From Chara braunii (Eukaryota; Streptophyta; Charophyceae; Charales; Characeae): a stretch of DNA of 24,593 nt. The notes below the pieces were generated by a model, which did no database searches, was not told the origin of the DNA, and saw only the letters and a list, made by a program, of their open reading frames with translations. Within the stretch, counting starts at the first letter, position 1. Each line of letters opens with the position of its first letter. Made by a program: the position numbers and the translations under genes. Positions 1 through 9,323 of the stretch are shown one piece after another. The stretch spans positions 58,704-83,296 of the forward strand of contig BFEA01000191.1 of NCBI GenBank assembly GCA_003427395.1, read 5' to 3'.

Positions 1-1440
1 GTACTCGAGCGGAAGGCTGGCCAAGAAACGATCGATGAGGGCAGCCTCGGGGAGGAACGCCACGTCGCAAACGAGGCGGGCGTCCTGAAAGACCTGGATG
101 TGGCGATTCAGGCCGGCAGCGCCACCAGAGCCGAACCAGCATGTAATGACGACACGCTCGAAGGCGTCAGTCACGTCGTATCGGGCTCCGAAGCGATCCT
201 CGAGGAACGCCTGGAAATCCACGAAGGTCGGAGTCCGACCGTCACGAAGGGAGTAGGCATAGAAATCCTCCCAGGCCTCGAAAGGACCGCCACGCAGGCG
301 CGTGGAGAGGTGACCCACCCACGTTTTGTGCGCCGTGCATCGGGTGTGGCGCCCATGAGCTGGAGTGTGCGGGTGGCAGACTGCAGCCACCGAGTCACGA
401 GTATGCCTGTACCGTCATACAAGGCAACGGATGAGTGGTGCGCCACCGTTTCGGCGGCGAGGGGTTCGAGGAGCAGAGGCATGTGCCACGGCTGAGTAAG
501 TCGGCGCAGGTCCTGGAGAAAGGGGCGCAACTGACTGTGCGCCCGGGCCGCATGGGGGAGCGGCGGTGGCAACAGCGGCAGGCTGTGAGGGTGTTGCGGT
601 AGAAGAGGTCGTTGCAACCGCGGGAGTAGGAAGAAGGTAGGAAGGAGTTGTATAGGGTGCAGGGCGCAGAAAGCGAGCCTGCATGGGAGGAAGGGTAGAG
701 GAGGTAGGGGGTGCGCCCGAAGGCGCGGCCACCTGTGAGGGTGGGGGTGGCTGAAGGCGTAAGAGGGCGAGGTTGGCCCGGAGCTGGGCAATCTCGTCCT
801 CGAGACCTCGAACGTAGGTCGAGCGAGGGGTAGCAGGGGGAAGAGTGGAGGAAGTGGATGCACAAGCGGCGCGGGGCATCCCAGAGGGGGGAGAGCCAGG
901 TGGCGCTGCNGTCGTGCGAAGGGGGGGGAGGAGCGGGGCACCCGGAAACGCTGAGACCATGGTAACGGGTTGTGGTCCCATGGCCGTCGTAGCCGGAATC
1001 TGGGCCAGTGCGCCCGTAGACTGAGGAAGGGCCTGACTCGTGGCGGTCGTCGAGCTAGGGGCGTGGACAGTCACCAAAATGGCCGGGTCGGGGGCGGCAG
1101 AGGAAGAAACTCCGTCGTGGCCACCCTGTCGGAGAACTGGGGACCCGGACTGAGAGCCAGGAGAAGAGAGAGGATGAGGAGAGGAAGGACGACCAGCGTC
1201 CTGGAGTTGCTGCACGCCGGCGGCAAGGGTCCCCACCTGCGCCTATAAGGGCCCGAGGGTCGCGAGTTGCGCCTGGATGGGCGCGAGGGTCGCGAGTTGC
1301 GCCTGGATGGGCACAAGGAGGGAGGTGAGGAGGGTGTGTAGATCCCCTTGGGGCTGATGGCCCTGGTCCGTCGGCACGGGTGTGGAGCCTGATGTCATGG
1401 TCATCGCCGTGTCGACGGCGTGTGATGCACCATCAGCCAT
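1..1440 (-). pseudogene. gag: Gag of a Ty3/gypsy-type LTR retrotransposon, partial, two in-frame stops
   Basis: The frame starts at an ATG at 1440 and runs leftward off the window edge, about 480 codons. The N-terminal ~270 codons are Pro/Ala/Ser/Thr-rich, with a short coiled-coil-like stretch (RGLEDEIAQLRANLALLRLQ) read from about 828 to 760. The last ~100 codons (about 300 to 1) have the usual retrotransposon Gag capsid layout: a WEDFYAY motif, then FVDFQAFLEDRFGARYD, then a helix ending LIDRFLASLPLEY. Two in-frame stops interrupt the frame, TAG at 1245-1243 and TGA at 417-415; each is one C-to-T step from a sense codon and no frameshift is needed. Family knowledge: Gag forms the virus-like particle and binds element RNA. 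The zinc knuckle and pol would lie left of the window. The nearest matching 5' LTR and primer-binding site on this strand lie at 4171-3850; assigning them to this Gag is inference. Confidence 0.8.
1221..1310 (-). repeat. Three tandem 30-bp units inside the Gag N-terminus
   Basis: Units start at 1221, 1251 and 1281. The second and third are identical except for one base; the first is diverged. Being 30 bp long, the array keeps the frame and encodes a repeated IQAQLATLAP-like decapeptide on the minus strand. The in-frame TAG at 1245-1243 falls in the diverged unit. Confidence 0.85.
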
Positions 1441-1626
1441 GGGGAGATGACGGACCGGACTGGAGGGGGCCAGAAGAGGTCCGCGTGAGCGGAGGGCGTA
1501 GGGGGAAGTCCGCGGTAGAAAGTGGCGAACGGCGCTAGCAAGGCTAGCACAGGCGCCGTCAAAGGGGGAGGGGTGGTTCGGGTCCAGAGTGCCCGAAGAG
1601 GACGGGGAAGTAGGGGGGTTTTGAGG

Positions 1627-1690
1627 AACCCTAAACCCTACAAAAACCCTAAGAAAACCCTAACCCAGGTTTAAGGCTAGGGTAGGGTAC
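1627..1690. repeat. Degenerate plant-type telomeric (CCCTAAA) units
   Basis: CCCTAAACCCTA at 1629-1640 is followed by two more CCCTAA units separated by A-rich spacers. The complementary sense (CTAGGGTAGGG) appears at 1677-1687. This is too short and broken to be a telomere. It could be an interstitial telomere-like patch or low-complexity sequence. Confidence 0.4.
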
Positions 1691-1878
1691 CGGTGACCTA
1701 ATCAAGAAAGTAAAATAGCAAGCATTGGGGGGGGGGGAGACAGGAGAAAAATAAATAAACAGCGAGATTTCGAGAGGAAATAAAAATAAATAAGAAAATA
1801 AATAAATAATAAATAAAAAAAATAATAAGAGAAATAAGTAAAAAGATGTGAAGAGAAACAATATTTATTTTTTTTAAA

Positions 1879-2202
1879 TTTTCGGCAGCATTTCCCTACC
1901 CATCACGGGGTCAAGAATGTGCCAAGGGAAAACGAGAGACCGAGGTGTGCACACTAGAGATGCCGCAAATAAATAAATAAAAAAGAAATTTTAAAAAATA
2001 AATAATAAATAATAAATAAATAAATAAGTAAATAAATGTGTGAGGAGGTGGGGAGAAATGGGTTATCTGACTTTTCAAAACTTTTGGCAGCATTTCGTTA
2101 CCCCCATGGGGTCGAAGTGTGCCGAAAAGACTAAGTAAGAGAAAATCAGAAAATTTCGGCAGCACTTCGTTACCCTCCCGGGGTCAAAATATGTGTCGAA
2201 AG
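1879..2202. repeat. Three dispersed copies of a ~50-bp imperfect palindrome
   Basis: Copies lie at about 1879-1930, 2081-2130 and 2153-2202. The consensus is a TTTTCGGCAGCA left arm, a TTCGTTACCCC/GGGGTC core and a GTGTGCCGAAAAG-like right arm. In the middle copy about 20 of 25 arm positions can pair (CTTTTGGCAGCATTTCG against CGAAGTGTGCCGAAAAG). The copies differ by scattered substitutions, so the array is old. Confidence 0.6.
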
Positions 2203-2210
2203 CAAGAAAG

Positions 2211-2430
2211 GCTAACACCTAATCAGATTTAGGGTTGCCGCCAAGAATTTTTAGAATAAGTAAAAATAAATAAAATAAATTTAAAAAATAAGAAAAGAGG
2301 GTGGGGAAGAAGATGAGAAAACTAACAACTAATCAGATATAGGGTTGCCGTAGAGAAAATCGAATTTTTCAGAATAAATAAAAAAATTAATTAAATAAAT
2401 CAGAAAATGATAAAAGAAGGTGGGAAAGAA
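2211..2430. repeat. Two tandem copies of a ~110-bp unit
   Basis: CTAACAMCTAATCAGATWTAG (2212 and 2322, wobble bases marking differences) leads into TAGGGTTGCCG in both copies. Each unit goes on with GAATTTTT.AGAATAA, an AAATAAAT-rich tail and a GGTGGGRAAGAAGAT end. The period is 110 bp. No coding sense. Confidence 0.7.
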
Positions 2431-2701
2431 GATATTTCAAATTCTTGAAAAAAGAGAAAGATAAATCAAAAGAGAGGTGGAAAGAAGAAAAATAGAGAAA
2501 TTTTCGAAGTAGGGGGGAAGGGGAATAAAAAGTGAGGGAGAAAAGAAAGAAATAGGTGGGGGGAGAGAAAAAGATGAAGTGGGAGGTAGGGGGATGGGGT
2601 GGTGGTAGTTGGGGGAGAGGAGGGATGGGGAAAGGTGGACAGGGATCAAGAAGCAAAGAGAAAAGAAGGAGGAAGAAAAGAAAGAAATAAAAGAAGGAGA
2701 G

Positions 2702-3018
2702 TAACAGCCATTTCGTCAAAACGGACATATTATATTTTTTGAACGAAATCGAAACTGACTTTTTTTGCCAAAATCTGGTGGGAATTTTTTGCTCCTGGGG
2801 GTCCGGCATTTTGGGAACGCCGGACCCCCTACATGTATCTGGTCTATGGTTGAGACCAGTTACAATTTTTTTTGGTATCTGGTCTCAACCATAGACCAGA
2901 TACATGTAGGGGGTCCGACCCCCAGGAGCAAAAAATTCCCATCAGATTTTGGCAAAAAAGATCAGTTTTGATTTCGTTCAAAAAATATAATATGTCCGTT
3001 TTGACGAAATGACTATTA
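2702..3018. mobile_element. Foldback (MITE-like) inverted-repeat element
   Basis: Two arms of about 130-150 bp are near-perfect reverse complements around a ~19-nt T-rich loop (2860-2878). The core pairing runs from 2709/3011 inward and extends imperfectly to TAACAG at 2702 and CTATTA ending at 3018. The left arm has an extra ~18 bp (about 2804-2821) absent from the right arm. The insert is self-complementary (GTCCGGC...GCCGGAC). There is no coding capacity. It sits inside a purine-rich tract that continues on both sides (2440-2700 and 3021-3175), which suggests insertion there. No clear target duplication is visible beyond a possible TA. Confidence 0.8.
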
Positions 3019-3182
3019 GTAAAAGAATGGGTGTTGGGAGAAAGGTGGGGTGGGGAAGATAAAAGGAGGAGAGAAAAGATGCAGTGGAAGGTGGGGGAAA
3101 GAGAAGGGGTGAGTAAGAGGAGAGAGGAGAGGTAGGGAGAGTGGGTTAGTAGAGGGAGAGGGGANAAGGGAGTGATACCTGG

Positions 3183-3798
3183 CCCTTGGTGTCTCCAAGG
3201 GCACAAGGTACACCAAGACCAGGAGGGTCTTGGTCTTTGCTGCAGCAGCGAGTTGGAGGAGAGAGGGGGCTGAGATCTTGATCAGCCCCCAGCAGCACTT
3301 CTGCAGATGTGTAGATGTATGGTCTGCTGTGTGAGCAGGCCCTCTCCACTGTAGAGCAGCCCCCTAAGCAGGGGGGTCTTCAGCCACGTGGCCGTGGAGA
3401 TGGCCACGTGCACAGGCAGCAGCAGTCACGGGGGGAAGGGTTAAATAGCAACTTCGGTGCTGCGCACTGCTCGCTGCCGGTGGGGGGGGGTAAATAGCCA
3501 GCACGGCACCTCTTCAACACGAGTGTGCCGTGCTATAAAGCCATGGATACACTGTGGTGAGTGTGTTATGAGGCTGCTTACACACGCGCATGGCTCGGCA
3601 GGTGCCTGGGTTCAAACCCCAGCAACAGCAGTTGCATCCCGGATCTTGATAATATAAATCCGGGAGTGGGTTGGCTTCCTTTCTCGCCACGTGGAGCTCT
3701 CCTGCTGCAGCACCTTTTTTCGTTGTTTTTCCCGCTTTTTCCCGCTTTTTTGCCCGAAAACGCCCCAAAAACAGCCGAAAACCCGACTGTCGGGTTTT
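3183..3798. other. Array of about ten short perfect hairpins
   Basis: Inverted repeats (stem/loop) are: 3183-3201 (7/5), 3212-3234 (9/5), 3265-3290 (9/8), 3324-3338 (5/5), 3360-3377 (7/4), 3386-3411 (9/8, containing CACGTG), 3500-3534 (10/15), 3606-3622 (5/7), 3637-3665 (8/13) and 3778-3798 (9/3). None lies in a credible coding frame. If the minus-strand LTR and primer-binding site at 3850-4171 are correct, this is the start of that element's RNA leader. The 3606-3622 hairpin is also a perfect tRNA T-arm look-alike (CTGGG TTCAAAC CCCAG). Confidence 0.65.
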
Positions 3799-3849
3799 GC
3801 CGTATTTCCCTGTTGTGCGGTGTGGTGGGTGGGGGCGGGGACCGTTCCC

Positions 3850-3861
3850 GCTCCGATACCA
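3850..3861 (-). promoter_or_regulatory. Primer-binding site for initiator tRNA-Met (minus-strand element)
   Basis: On the minus strand the sequence reads TGGTATCGGAGC, one base from the common plant Ty3/copia site TGGTATCAGAGC. It lies two bases or fewer inside the proposed LTR end at 3863, the expected spacing for minus-strand DNA priming. Confidence 0.75.
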
Positions 3862-3862
3862 A

Positions 3863-4171
3863 CGTAGCGGACCCACCAGGTGTGGTGCTGCGCTAGTGAC
3901 AGAGATGGAGATGGAGGAAGAAGGGGGAGCAAGATGGCACAACGCAGCTCCCTACGCAAGACTACAACGCACGTACTCCAAATGTGCAAGTGAGGAATGA
4001 GACTGAAAACAAACAATGGCTGGGGTATACCCCAACGGACTGACGAGACTGGACTGGACTGGCTGGTACCGGCAAAGGTACCGGCCAGGACTGGCCTACC
4101 CCGAATATAACACAGGCCTCTGAGAACAGGCCAAGGGGCTGGTCTCATAGGCCAACCCGAGGTCCGCTACA
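3863..4171 (-). mobile_element. 309-bp 5' LTR of the minus-strand element
   Basis: On the minus strand the segment opens TGTAGCGGACC (4171 to 4161) and closes GGTCCGCTACG (3873 to 3863). This gives a 10-bp perfect terminal inverted repeat with the TG end intact and the final CA changed to CG. The primer-binding site follows at once. The plus-strand integrase frame of another element starts directly beyond 4171, so this boundary is also an insertion junction. The other LTR and the target duplication are outside the window. Confidence 0.7.
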
Positions 4172-5451
4172 GGGCCGGCCTTCTCGGCGACGTCACGCGC
4201 TATTGCGAGTCATGCGAGGTTTGTGGACGCTGCAAATCCCGCAACCATCGTCCGTACGGCGAGTTACGACCATTACCGGTCCCGTTGAGGCAAAGGGAAG
4301 CGATTGCCATGGACATTACCGACCCGTTCCCCAAGCACAAGACCGGCGTGGATGGGATTCTCACGGTGGTCGACCGACTCACCAAGTTTGCCATGTTTTT
4401 GCCTTGCCGCTATCATGCCAAGGCACCGGAGTTGGCCGAGGTTCTCTATGCTGGTTGGATTCGAACTAAGGGTTACCCCAAGGAAATCGTCTGCGAACGC
4501 GACACTCGGTTCATGTTTGATTTTTTGGTTGGCGCTCATCAAGCGATGAGGCTCATCTCTCAAGCCCAGTTCAGTTTGCCACCCTCAGACCGATGGCCAG
4601 ACGGAGAGGGCGCATCAGACCGCACAGGTACTCCTTCACACTCTCATCCACCCCGACCAGATTCCGACTGGGTTGAGCGGCTGCCGGATGTCGAGTTGGC
4701 CGACAACTCCTTTATCCATCCGGCTATCGGGATGTCGCCATTTGAGTTCGAGCACGGCTCGCCGGTCACTTCACCGTTGGACACTATTACTCAACGAACA
4801 GCCGAGAGCGACGACCATCTTCTTTTCTTATGTCGGATGCAAGAGCTTCTTGTCAAGGCACGCGATCAGATAGCTGAGACGCAGCAACGCATGAGCCAGC
4901 AAGCCAATCGCCAGCGTCTTCCTTGTCCATTCCGCACAGGGGACCTCGTTTGGGTTTCCACAGTGGAATTCAGCCTTGAACAAGACATCTCTCGCAAGCT
5001 CCTCCTGAAATGAATGGGGCCTTGGTCGATCGTAGCACCCGCTGGGGACGCACCCGAGGGACCTTCCTTCACGATTCAGATGCCCGGCCACCTGTCCGTC
5101 TACCCAGTCTTTCATTGCTCCAAGTTGGCTCTTTACACGCCAGCGGAACATGACGATTTTCCCGGGAGACGTTCGCAAGACCCACCCTCCATGGATGGTT
5201 TTCAGGAGGTCGGCGACATCATCTCCCAGCGACTCTACTGCAATAGGCCAACCGAGTACTTAGTGCATTTTGCATGCTGCACACACTGAGTTGACCATTG
5301 GTTGACCCATGCGGAACTTCAAGCAACAGCTCCAGACGTTCTCGCACGCTACGAACGCAAGATGCAAGGCAAGCCGGTTTCTTCGGTTCCACGCCGCACC
5401 CACGTCCAGGTTCCACCTTCAGATCGTCGGCTTCACCCCGCCCCGGCTTGA
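4172..5451 (+). pseudogene. pol: Integrase and chromodomain end of a Ty3/gypsy chromovirus-type Pol, decayed
   Basis: The frame enters at the insertion junction, so protease, RT and RNase H are missing here and are presumably left of the window. Visible in order: the cysteine part of the HHCC zinc finger (Cys codons at 4204 and 4213); the DDE core with Asp at 4312 (AMDITDPF), Asp at 4501 (ERDTRF) and Glu at 4604 (QTDGQTER); a C-terminal domain; and a chromodomain-like end at about 5206-5370 (EYLVHF...HWLTHAEL). Damage: a 1-base insertion near 4550 puts the Glu motif in another frame, a 2-base insertion near 4662 restores the frame, and TGA stops interrupt at 5011 (from a Trp position) and 5287. 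The frame ends at TGA 5449-5451, just before a polypurine tract and LTR. Family knowledge: chromodomains steer integration to methylated heterochromatin. Confidence 0.9.
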
Positions 5452-5457
5452 CTTCAT

Positions 5458-5470
5458 AAGGATGGGGGGG
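5458..5470 (+). promoter_or_regulatory. Polypurine tract of the chromovirus-type element
   Basis: AAGGATGGGGGGG directly abuts the TG start of the LTR and lies seven bases after the integrase stop. Placement and composition are as expected for plus-strand DNA priming. Confidence 0.85.
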
Positions 5471-6742
5471 TGTTACATGCTACGCCTGCACACGAGGGTC
5501 ATTTTCCAGGCCTTGCGTCCCTCAGGCTGAAAGCAGGAAACCCAGGGCCTACAGGCCCCGTGACTGTTCAGCCCGAAAGCCTGAAAACAGGGGCCTACAG
5601 TCCATGTGTCGTTTCAGACTAAAAATGGCAACAACCTTTTTGGCCTGAAACGAAGGGTCATTTTCAGGCGTTCATCAAAACAACCGGCGCTGAAACTCAG
5701 GCACCGAACCAGGGTTTCGAGAACAGGCTATTCAGAGCCTGTTCCCCACACCAGCCTCAGCAGCTGCCGCAGCGCCAGCCCCTGGCACACTTCGGCATTG
5801 GCAAGAGAAGACTCCTCGGCCTGACTCGCCCTTCAGGCAGTCAGGAGGCAGGCCAAGGTAGTACATAGGGACTTCCCATGCACTTCACGGGTAGGCAGGA
5901 GGCAGTAGTAGTCTTCAGGATTCGGCAGCAGCACTCTGGAGGGAGCGTTACAGGGTAGTAGTAGCATTGGCCTTTAGTCTTCAGCGTTGGGCGCCATAGC
6001 TAGGATAGCACTAGAGAGAGAGAGAGAGAGAGATTGGGCGGAGGCCAGAGGTACTTACCTGCAGCGCCGTTGCTCCAACTTCGTCTTCGAGGTACCTGCA
6101 GCACAGCGCCAACATCACATGTTAGTATCGGGCTCGTTACAGAGAGAGAGTTCTTCTTCTTCCTCTTCTCAGTCCACCATCTCCTTCTCCCCCTCTCATC
6201 ATCTGACGTCACTGCATCTGCAGACTACGAGAGAAGAGAGAAAGAGTTTGGTGACATCGGATCCAGACTCGACTTTTGGACTTCAGGCATTGCAATGAGG
6301 GATTATTTGGGACTTTTGACAAAGACTTGGTGTTGACGAGATTCCCATCTCTCTCCCTCCTTTCGTCTGATTCACTCCTCTTCGTCTGTGTATGTCTGGG
6401 CCTTGCGCTTTCTTCCTGTGTACAGCGCCAGGCTCCTTCACACCTGGTGATGGATACAATGTATGTTTGGTCTGCGTTCAAACATTGATTGGGCTAGTCA
6501 TTAGCATTCTAGCATTCTGCTTCGCTATCTGATACTATGTGAATGAGGTAAGTCCCGGTCAGGTCAGGCTTTGTATCTAAGTCTTCCCTGCGCTATTCAA
6601 CACCATTTTGTATGTATTAGAATGTACATTGCTTGTTGAGATTCTACTTGCACTCCATTGTCCATTCAGTCCTTTTCATCACATTGCAGATCCTCGGTTT
6701 CTATATACATCGCCCAACTAGGCATATAACATCTATGTAACA
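5471..6742 (+). mobile_element. 3' LTR of the chromovirus-type element
   Basis: The segment is 1,272 bp and begins TGTTACAT after the polypurine tract. It ends ATGTAACA, an exact 8-bp inverted repeat of the start. Internal features: imperfect direct duplications (GAGGGTCATTTTCCAGGC near 5494 and GAAGGGTCATTTTCAGGC near 5653; two GGGCCTACAG blocks between 5540 and 5600), a GA microsatellite at 6013-6033 and a shorter GAGAGAGA near 6141. No coding frame is convincing. The partner 5' LTR is outside the window, so age and target duplication cannot be read. Confidence 0.85.
6013..6033. repeat. (AG)n microsatellite
   Basis: Ten uninterrupted AG units lie inside the LTR; they are CT on the other strand, like the long CT arrays of the large element downstream. 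Confidence 0.95.
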
Positions 6743-6956
6743 CCCCCTGCGGATATGGGGCATCCGTTTCGACTGCGTCCCTGGGGGGGGTCTGACACGT
6801 GAGGGGGTGGCGGCGGGTGTGCATGTCGGGGCTACCCCCCCGAAGTAATAAAACAAGAAAAAACAATTGTTCGTTTGCAGGGTGGATGGGGGTACGGCGA
6901 AAAAAAAAAAAAAAAGATTTATTGATTGATTGATGATTGATTGATTGATTGGTGAT
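6743..6956. other. Flank between two LTR elements, with poly(A) run and GATT repeat
   Basis: A GC-rich stretch with several G and C runs is followed by AATAAA at 6847-6852, 16 A residues at 6900-6915 and a (GATT)n repeat at about 6919-6956. An A-run followed by a short tandem repeat resembles the 3' end of a LINE, SINE or processed copy, but no body is recognisable. The next LTR starts directly after the GATT repeat. Confidence 0.45.
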
Positions 6957-8042
6957 TGTGAGGAACAAGTCCTCAACGGGCCCTATCGGACATCACATGT
7001 TTTGGGCTAAGGCCCCTAGCAAGCCAAGTGCCCGCCCAAAGTGAAGGCGGGCCTGAATATTCGTTAAAGGCCAAAATTCGATATTTCCATATGTGGGGAT
7101 TCAGGCTCTCGCGGCACGCCAGTTGGGTGGGTTGACGCGTGAGCCTCTCAGCCTCACTAAGCTGCGTCATACAGTTGGCTCAGGCCTTGACAGTTGCGCC
7201 TGGGCACATACACACAAAGCAGGGCCGATGCATTGGGAAGCACGCCGCCGGCCTTTGGAAAAGCAGTACTGCCTACACACCTGCCATGGAGCCCTGCATA
7301 GATGCAGCAAACAGCCCAAGTCTGGAGACTCAGGCCGTGCCCAACTAAAAAGGGCCCAGACCGTCAACTGTAATCTCGGGTAGGGTCAGAGGCCCAACCG
7401 GAAGCTACTGGAAGCTTCCAGCCAGGCCACGCCCAGCATCCATGAGGCTACCACTTCGATAAAAGAAGTGAGGCAGCCCAGGCCAGACATTCTGGCCAGT
7501 GCAGGTAATGCGGAAGTGTTGTTGTGCTCTCGTTGATGCTGCGCTGTTGCCAAAGGTGCTGACAGGGCGCAACGTGGTGAGGTGGGGCGCTGCAGGGCAG
7601 CGGGGCGCAGACAGCCATAGCCGGGCTGCTGGGCGCCAGGGGTACAGCGGGCGATCTGGTGGTCTTCAGGGATGGAGGCGTAGTGTGGGGTAATCAAGGT
7701 CTGATTGAGGGTGACGAGATACGTACCTGGTGCATGAAGAGAGGTCGGCTATGGTTGATAGTCATGTACATTGGTCTCAGAGTGTCGAAGTGGGCCTGTT
7801 ATGTGAACACAGCTGTAGGTAGGATAGTTGGGTAGAGTAGGCTGGGCGCTGGCCCCTGGGCGCCAGACAGAGTGATGGTGTGGGCTACGGGCCTGGACAT
7901 TGACTCATTACTTTATTGTATTGCTCTATATGGATGGTTTTCTCGGTGCATCTATACTCTCTGCTTAGACATGACTACTTGGACATATGTGTGATGTTGC
8001 AACTTGGTTTTCTGCATATCGGTCACACTCATATTGCTTGCA
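6957..8042 (+). mobile_element. 5' LTR (second plus-strand element)
   Basis: The segment is 1,086 bp. It starts TGTGAGGAAC and ends TTGCA, so it has TG...CA ends, and it sits three bases before a primer-binding site. Its first ~180 bp are matched at roughly 80% by sequence starting at 10200, which supports 6957 as a true element boundary. A GATAAAAG motif near 7458 could serve as a TATA element. There is no coding frame worth reporting. Confidence 0.7.
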
Positions 8043-8045
8043 ATT

Positions 8046-8060
8046 TGGTATCGGAGCTGG
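8046..8060 (+). promoter_or_regulatory. Primer-binding site for initiator tRNA-Met
   Basis: TGGTATCGGAGCTGG; its first 12 bases match the sites at 3861-3850 (minus strand) and 13942. It starts three bases after the CA end of the LTR. Confidence 0.8.
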
Positions 8061-9323
8061 TTCGTGATCGCCGCTTACCTGGCACGGGCGACATTGTTAC
8101 TTGGTGCGCTAACGATGCTTCATGTGCAGTAAGGACACCTTGGTGCTGGTTTATTGTAGCGGGGTCTATGTGGAGAGGCCGGCCGCTTGAAGGCTGTGGC
8201 GACAGTGTGGGAGCTGTCGCGACAGCGGATGTATGCATGATGATGAGAGTATGCTGACGAGGCATTTTGGCTGAGGTGGCACTGCATTCCATTGTGGGTG
8301 GTACCGGAGCTATTGACCGGTCATCGAAATCCACGTCGGCGCAATTGGTGAGAAAGTTGTGGTTGGGGGCAGCTATCTCCAGGTACGTTGTTCCCGTTCC
8401 TTATATACCCTCTCAATCTCTTCTTACCGTGAGGAAGTGAGTCCAACTTGAGTGTCCTCTCTTTGGTGAGGAGGCGCTCTACCTTGAGAGACGACATTCT
8501 TCCCGGTGGCGCATCTGGCAGGAGAGGGCGGTGCCTCTGAAGGGCCCTGGTTGAAGCACGGGTCACGGTCACCATGCCAACCCATGGGAGTAGTACACGC
8601 AGGCCATGCTGCTTTGTCCATGAAGGCTCTTTGCTGCGCTAATAGAAGGGGTGTGCGGACTGACCAGTCCTACGTAGACGTTTCCAGACCGTCTATAAAT
8701 ATTTCGGGCAAAAAATCTGAATTGTCCACTGGTTGTGATCGTCGTCCTGATTGCGACGTTAAAAAATTCATGAGGACTCTCGAGGCTGTCCTTAAATTGC
8801 CTCTTGATCAGCTGGATCAGTCAGACACAAGGCTCGTCGCTCGCGAGGGTAAACAAAGGGCAGGACTGGTCATAAGCATACTTCTTGGGCACAGGGGTGG
8901 GCCGTGCTTGCACACCTTAGACACTGCCGCTTGATGATGCTCATAGGTACGCTGGACATAGGGGAGGGGATTCCAATTGTGAACTCAACTGAACACCATT
9001 ATTTTACCCATTGTGCATACACCTACTCACAGTTGTTTATTTTTATTTTGATTAGTTGGTTGACAGACTGCTAACACGTAACAAACAGACTACAGTAGGA
9101 TTGTAATCTACGATAGTCAGTTCATCTCGAAGCTTCTGTGTAGAACTAATCAGGACAGATTTAGACTATGTGTAGAGTTTGTGTAGGTGTTGTTGATGTC
9201 GCTTGACTGGTAGCCTCAGTAACTCGCCGGACATTATTTTTATTTTTATTTGTAGAAACGGTCAGACGTATGTTGCGGTAGGTTCCAGAGAGGACTCTAG
9301 TGCAGACAACGTCTACCTAGCTG
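8061..9323 (+). other. Leader of the second plus-strand element, with splice-like signals and one weak ORF
   Basis: About 1.26 kb separates the primer-binding site from the Gag ATG. A frame at 8506-8934 (142 codons) has a moderately protein-like middle (TLEAVLKLPLDQLDQSDTRL) but no family I recognise. The stretch also holds donor-like CAG/GTACGT (8379) and AG/GTACGC (near 8947), and two acceptor-like tracts: a T-rich run ending TTGACAG (near 9066) and TTTATTTTTATTTGTAG (ending near 9256). An intron in the leader is possible; nothing here proves it. Confidence 0.3.

Larger units (their letters stand above)
1441..2701. other. Non-coding A-rich and purine-rich stretch, probable retroelement leader plus insertions
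   Basis: No credible coding frame. 1441-1620 is GC-rich and lies just upstream of the minus-strand Gag ATG. 1740-2060 is dominated by AAATAAATAA-type simple sequence. 2440-2700 is almost pure purine on the plus strand. If the minus-strand LTR at 3863-4171 belongs to the Gag at 1-1440, all of this is leader, lengthened by insertions. The hydrophobic minus-strand frames here are by-products of A/T-rich simple sequence. Confidence 0.5.

Noticed and set aside
1649-2165. Hydrophobic minus-strand ORFs resembling membrane proteins
   Set aside because: They are translations of AAATAAAT-type simple sequence, with no conserved motif or stable composition.
3561-3640. tRNA gene (B-box GGTTCAAAC with perfect T-arm, A-box-like TGGCTCGGCAGG)
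   Set aside because: The A-box-like motif lies only about 18 bases before the B box, there is no anticodon arm, and no acceptor stem pairs with the bases after the T-arm. At most a SINE relic or chance hairpin.
7093-8621. Host gene exons in 7093-8621
   Set aside because: Frames are short, mutually inconsistent and lie within an LTR and leader; no domain or clear codon signal.
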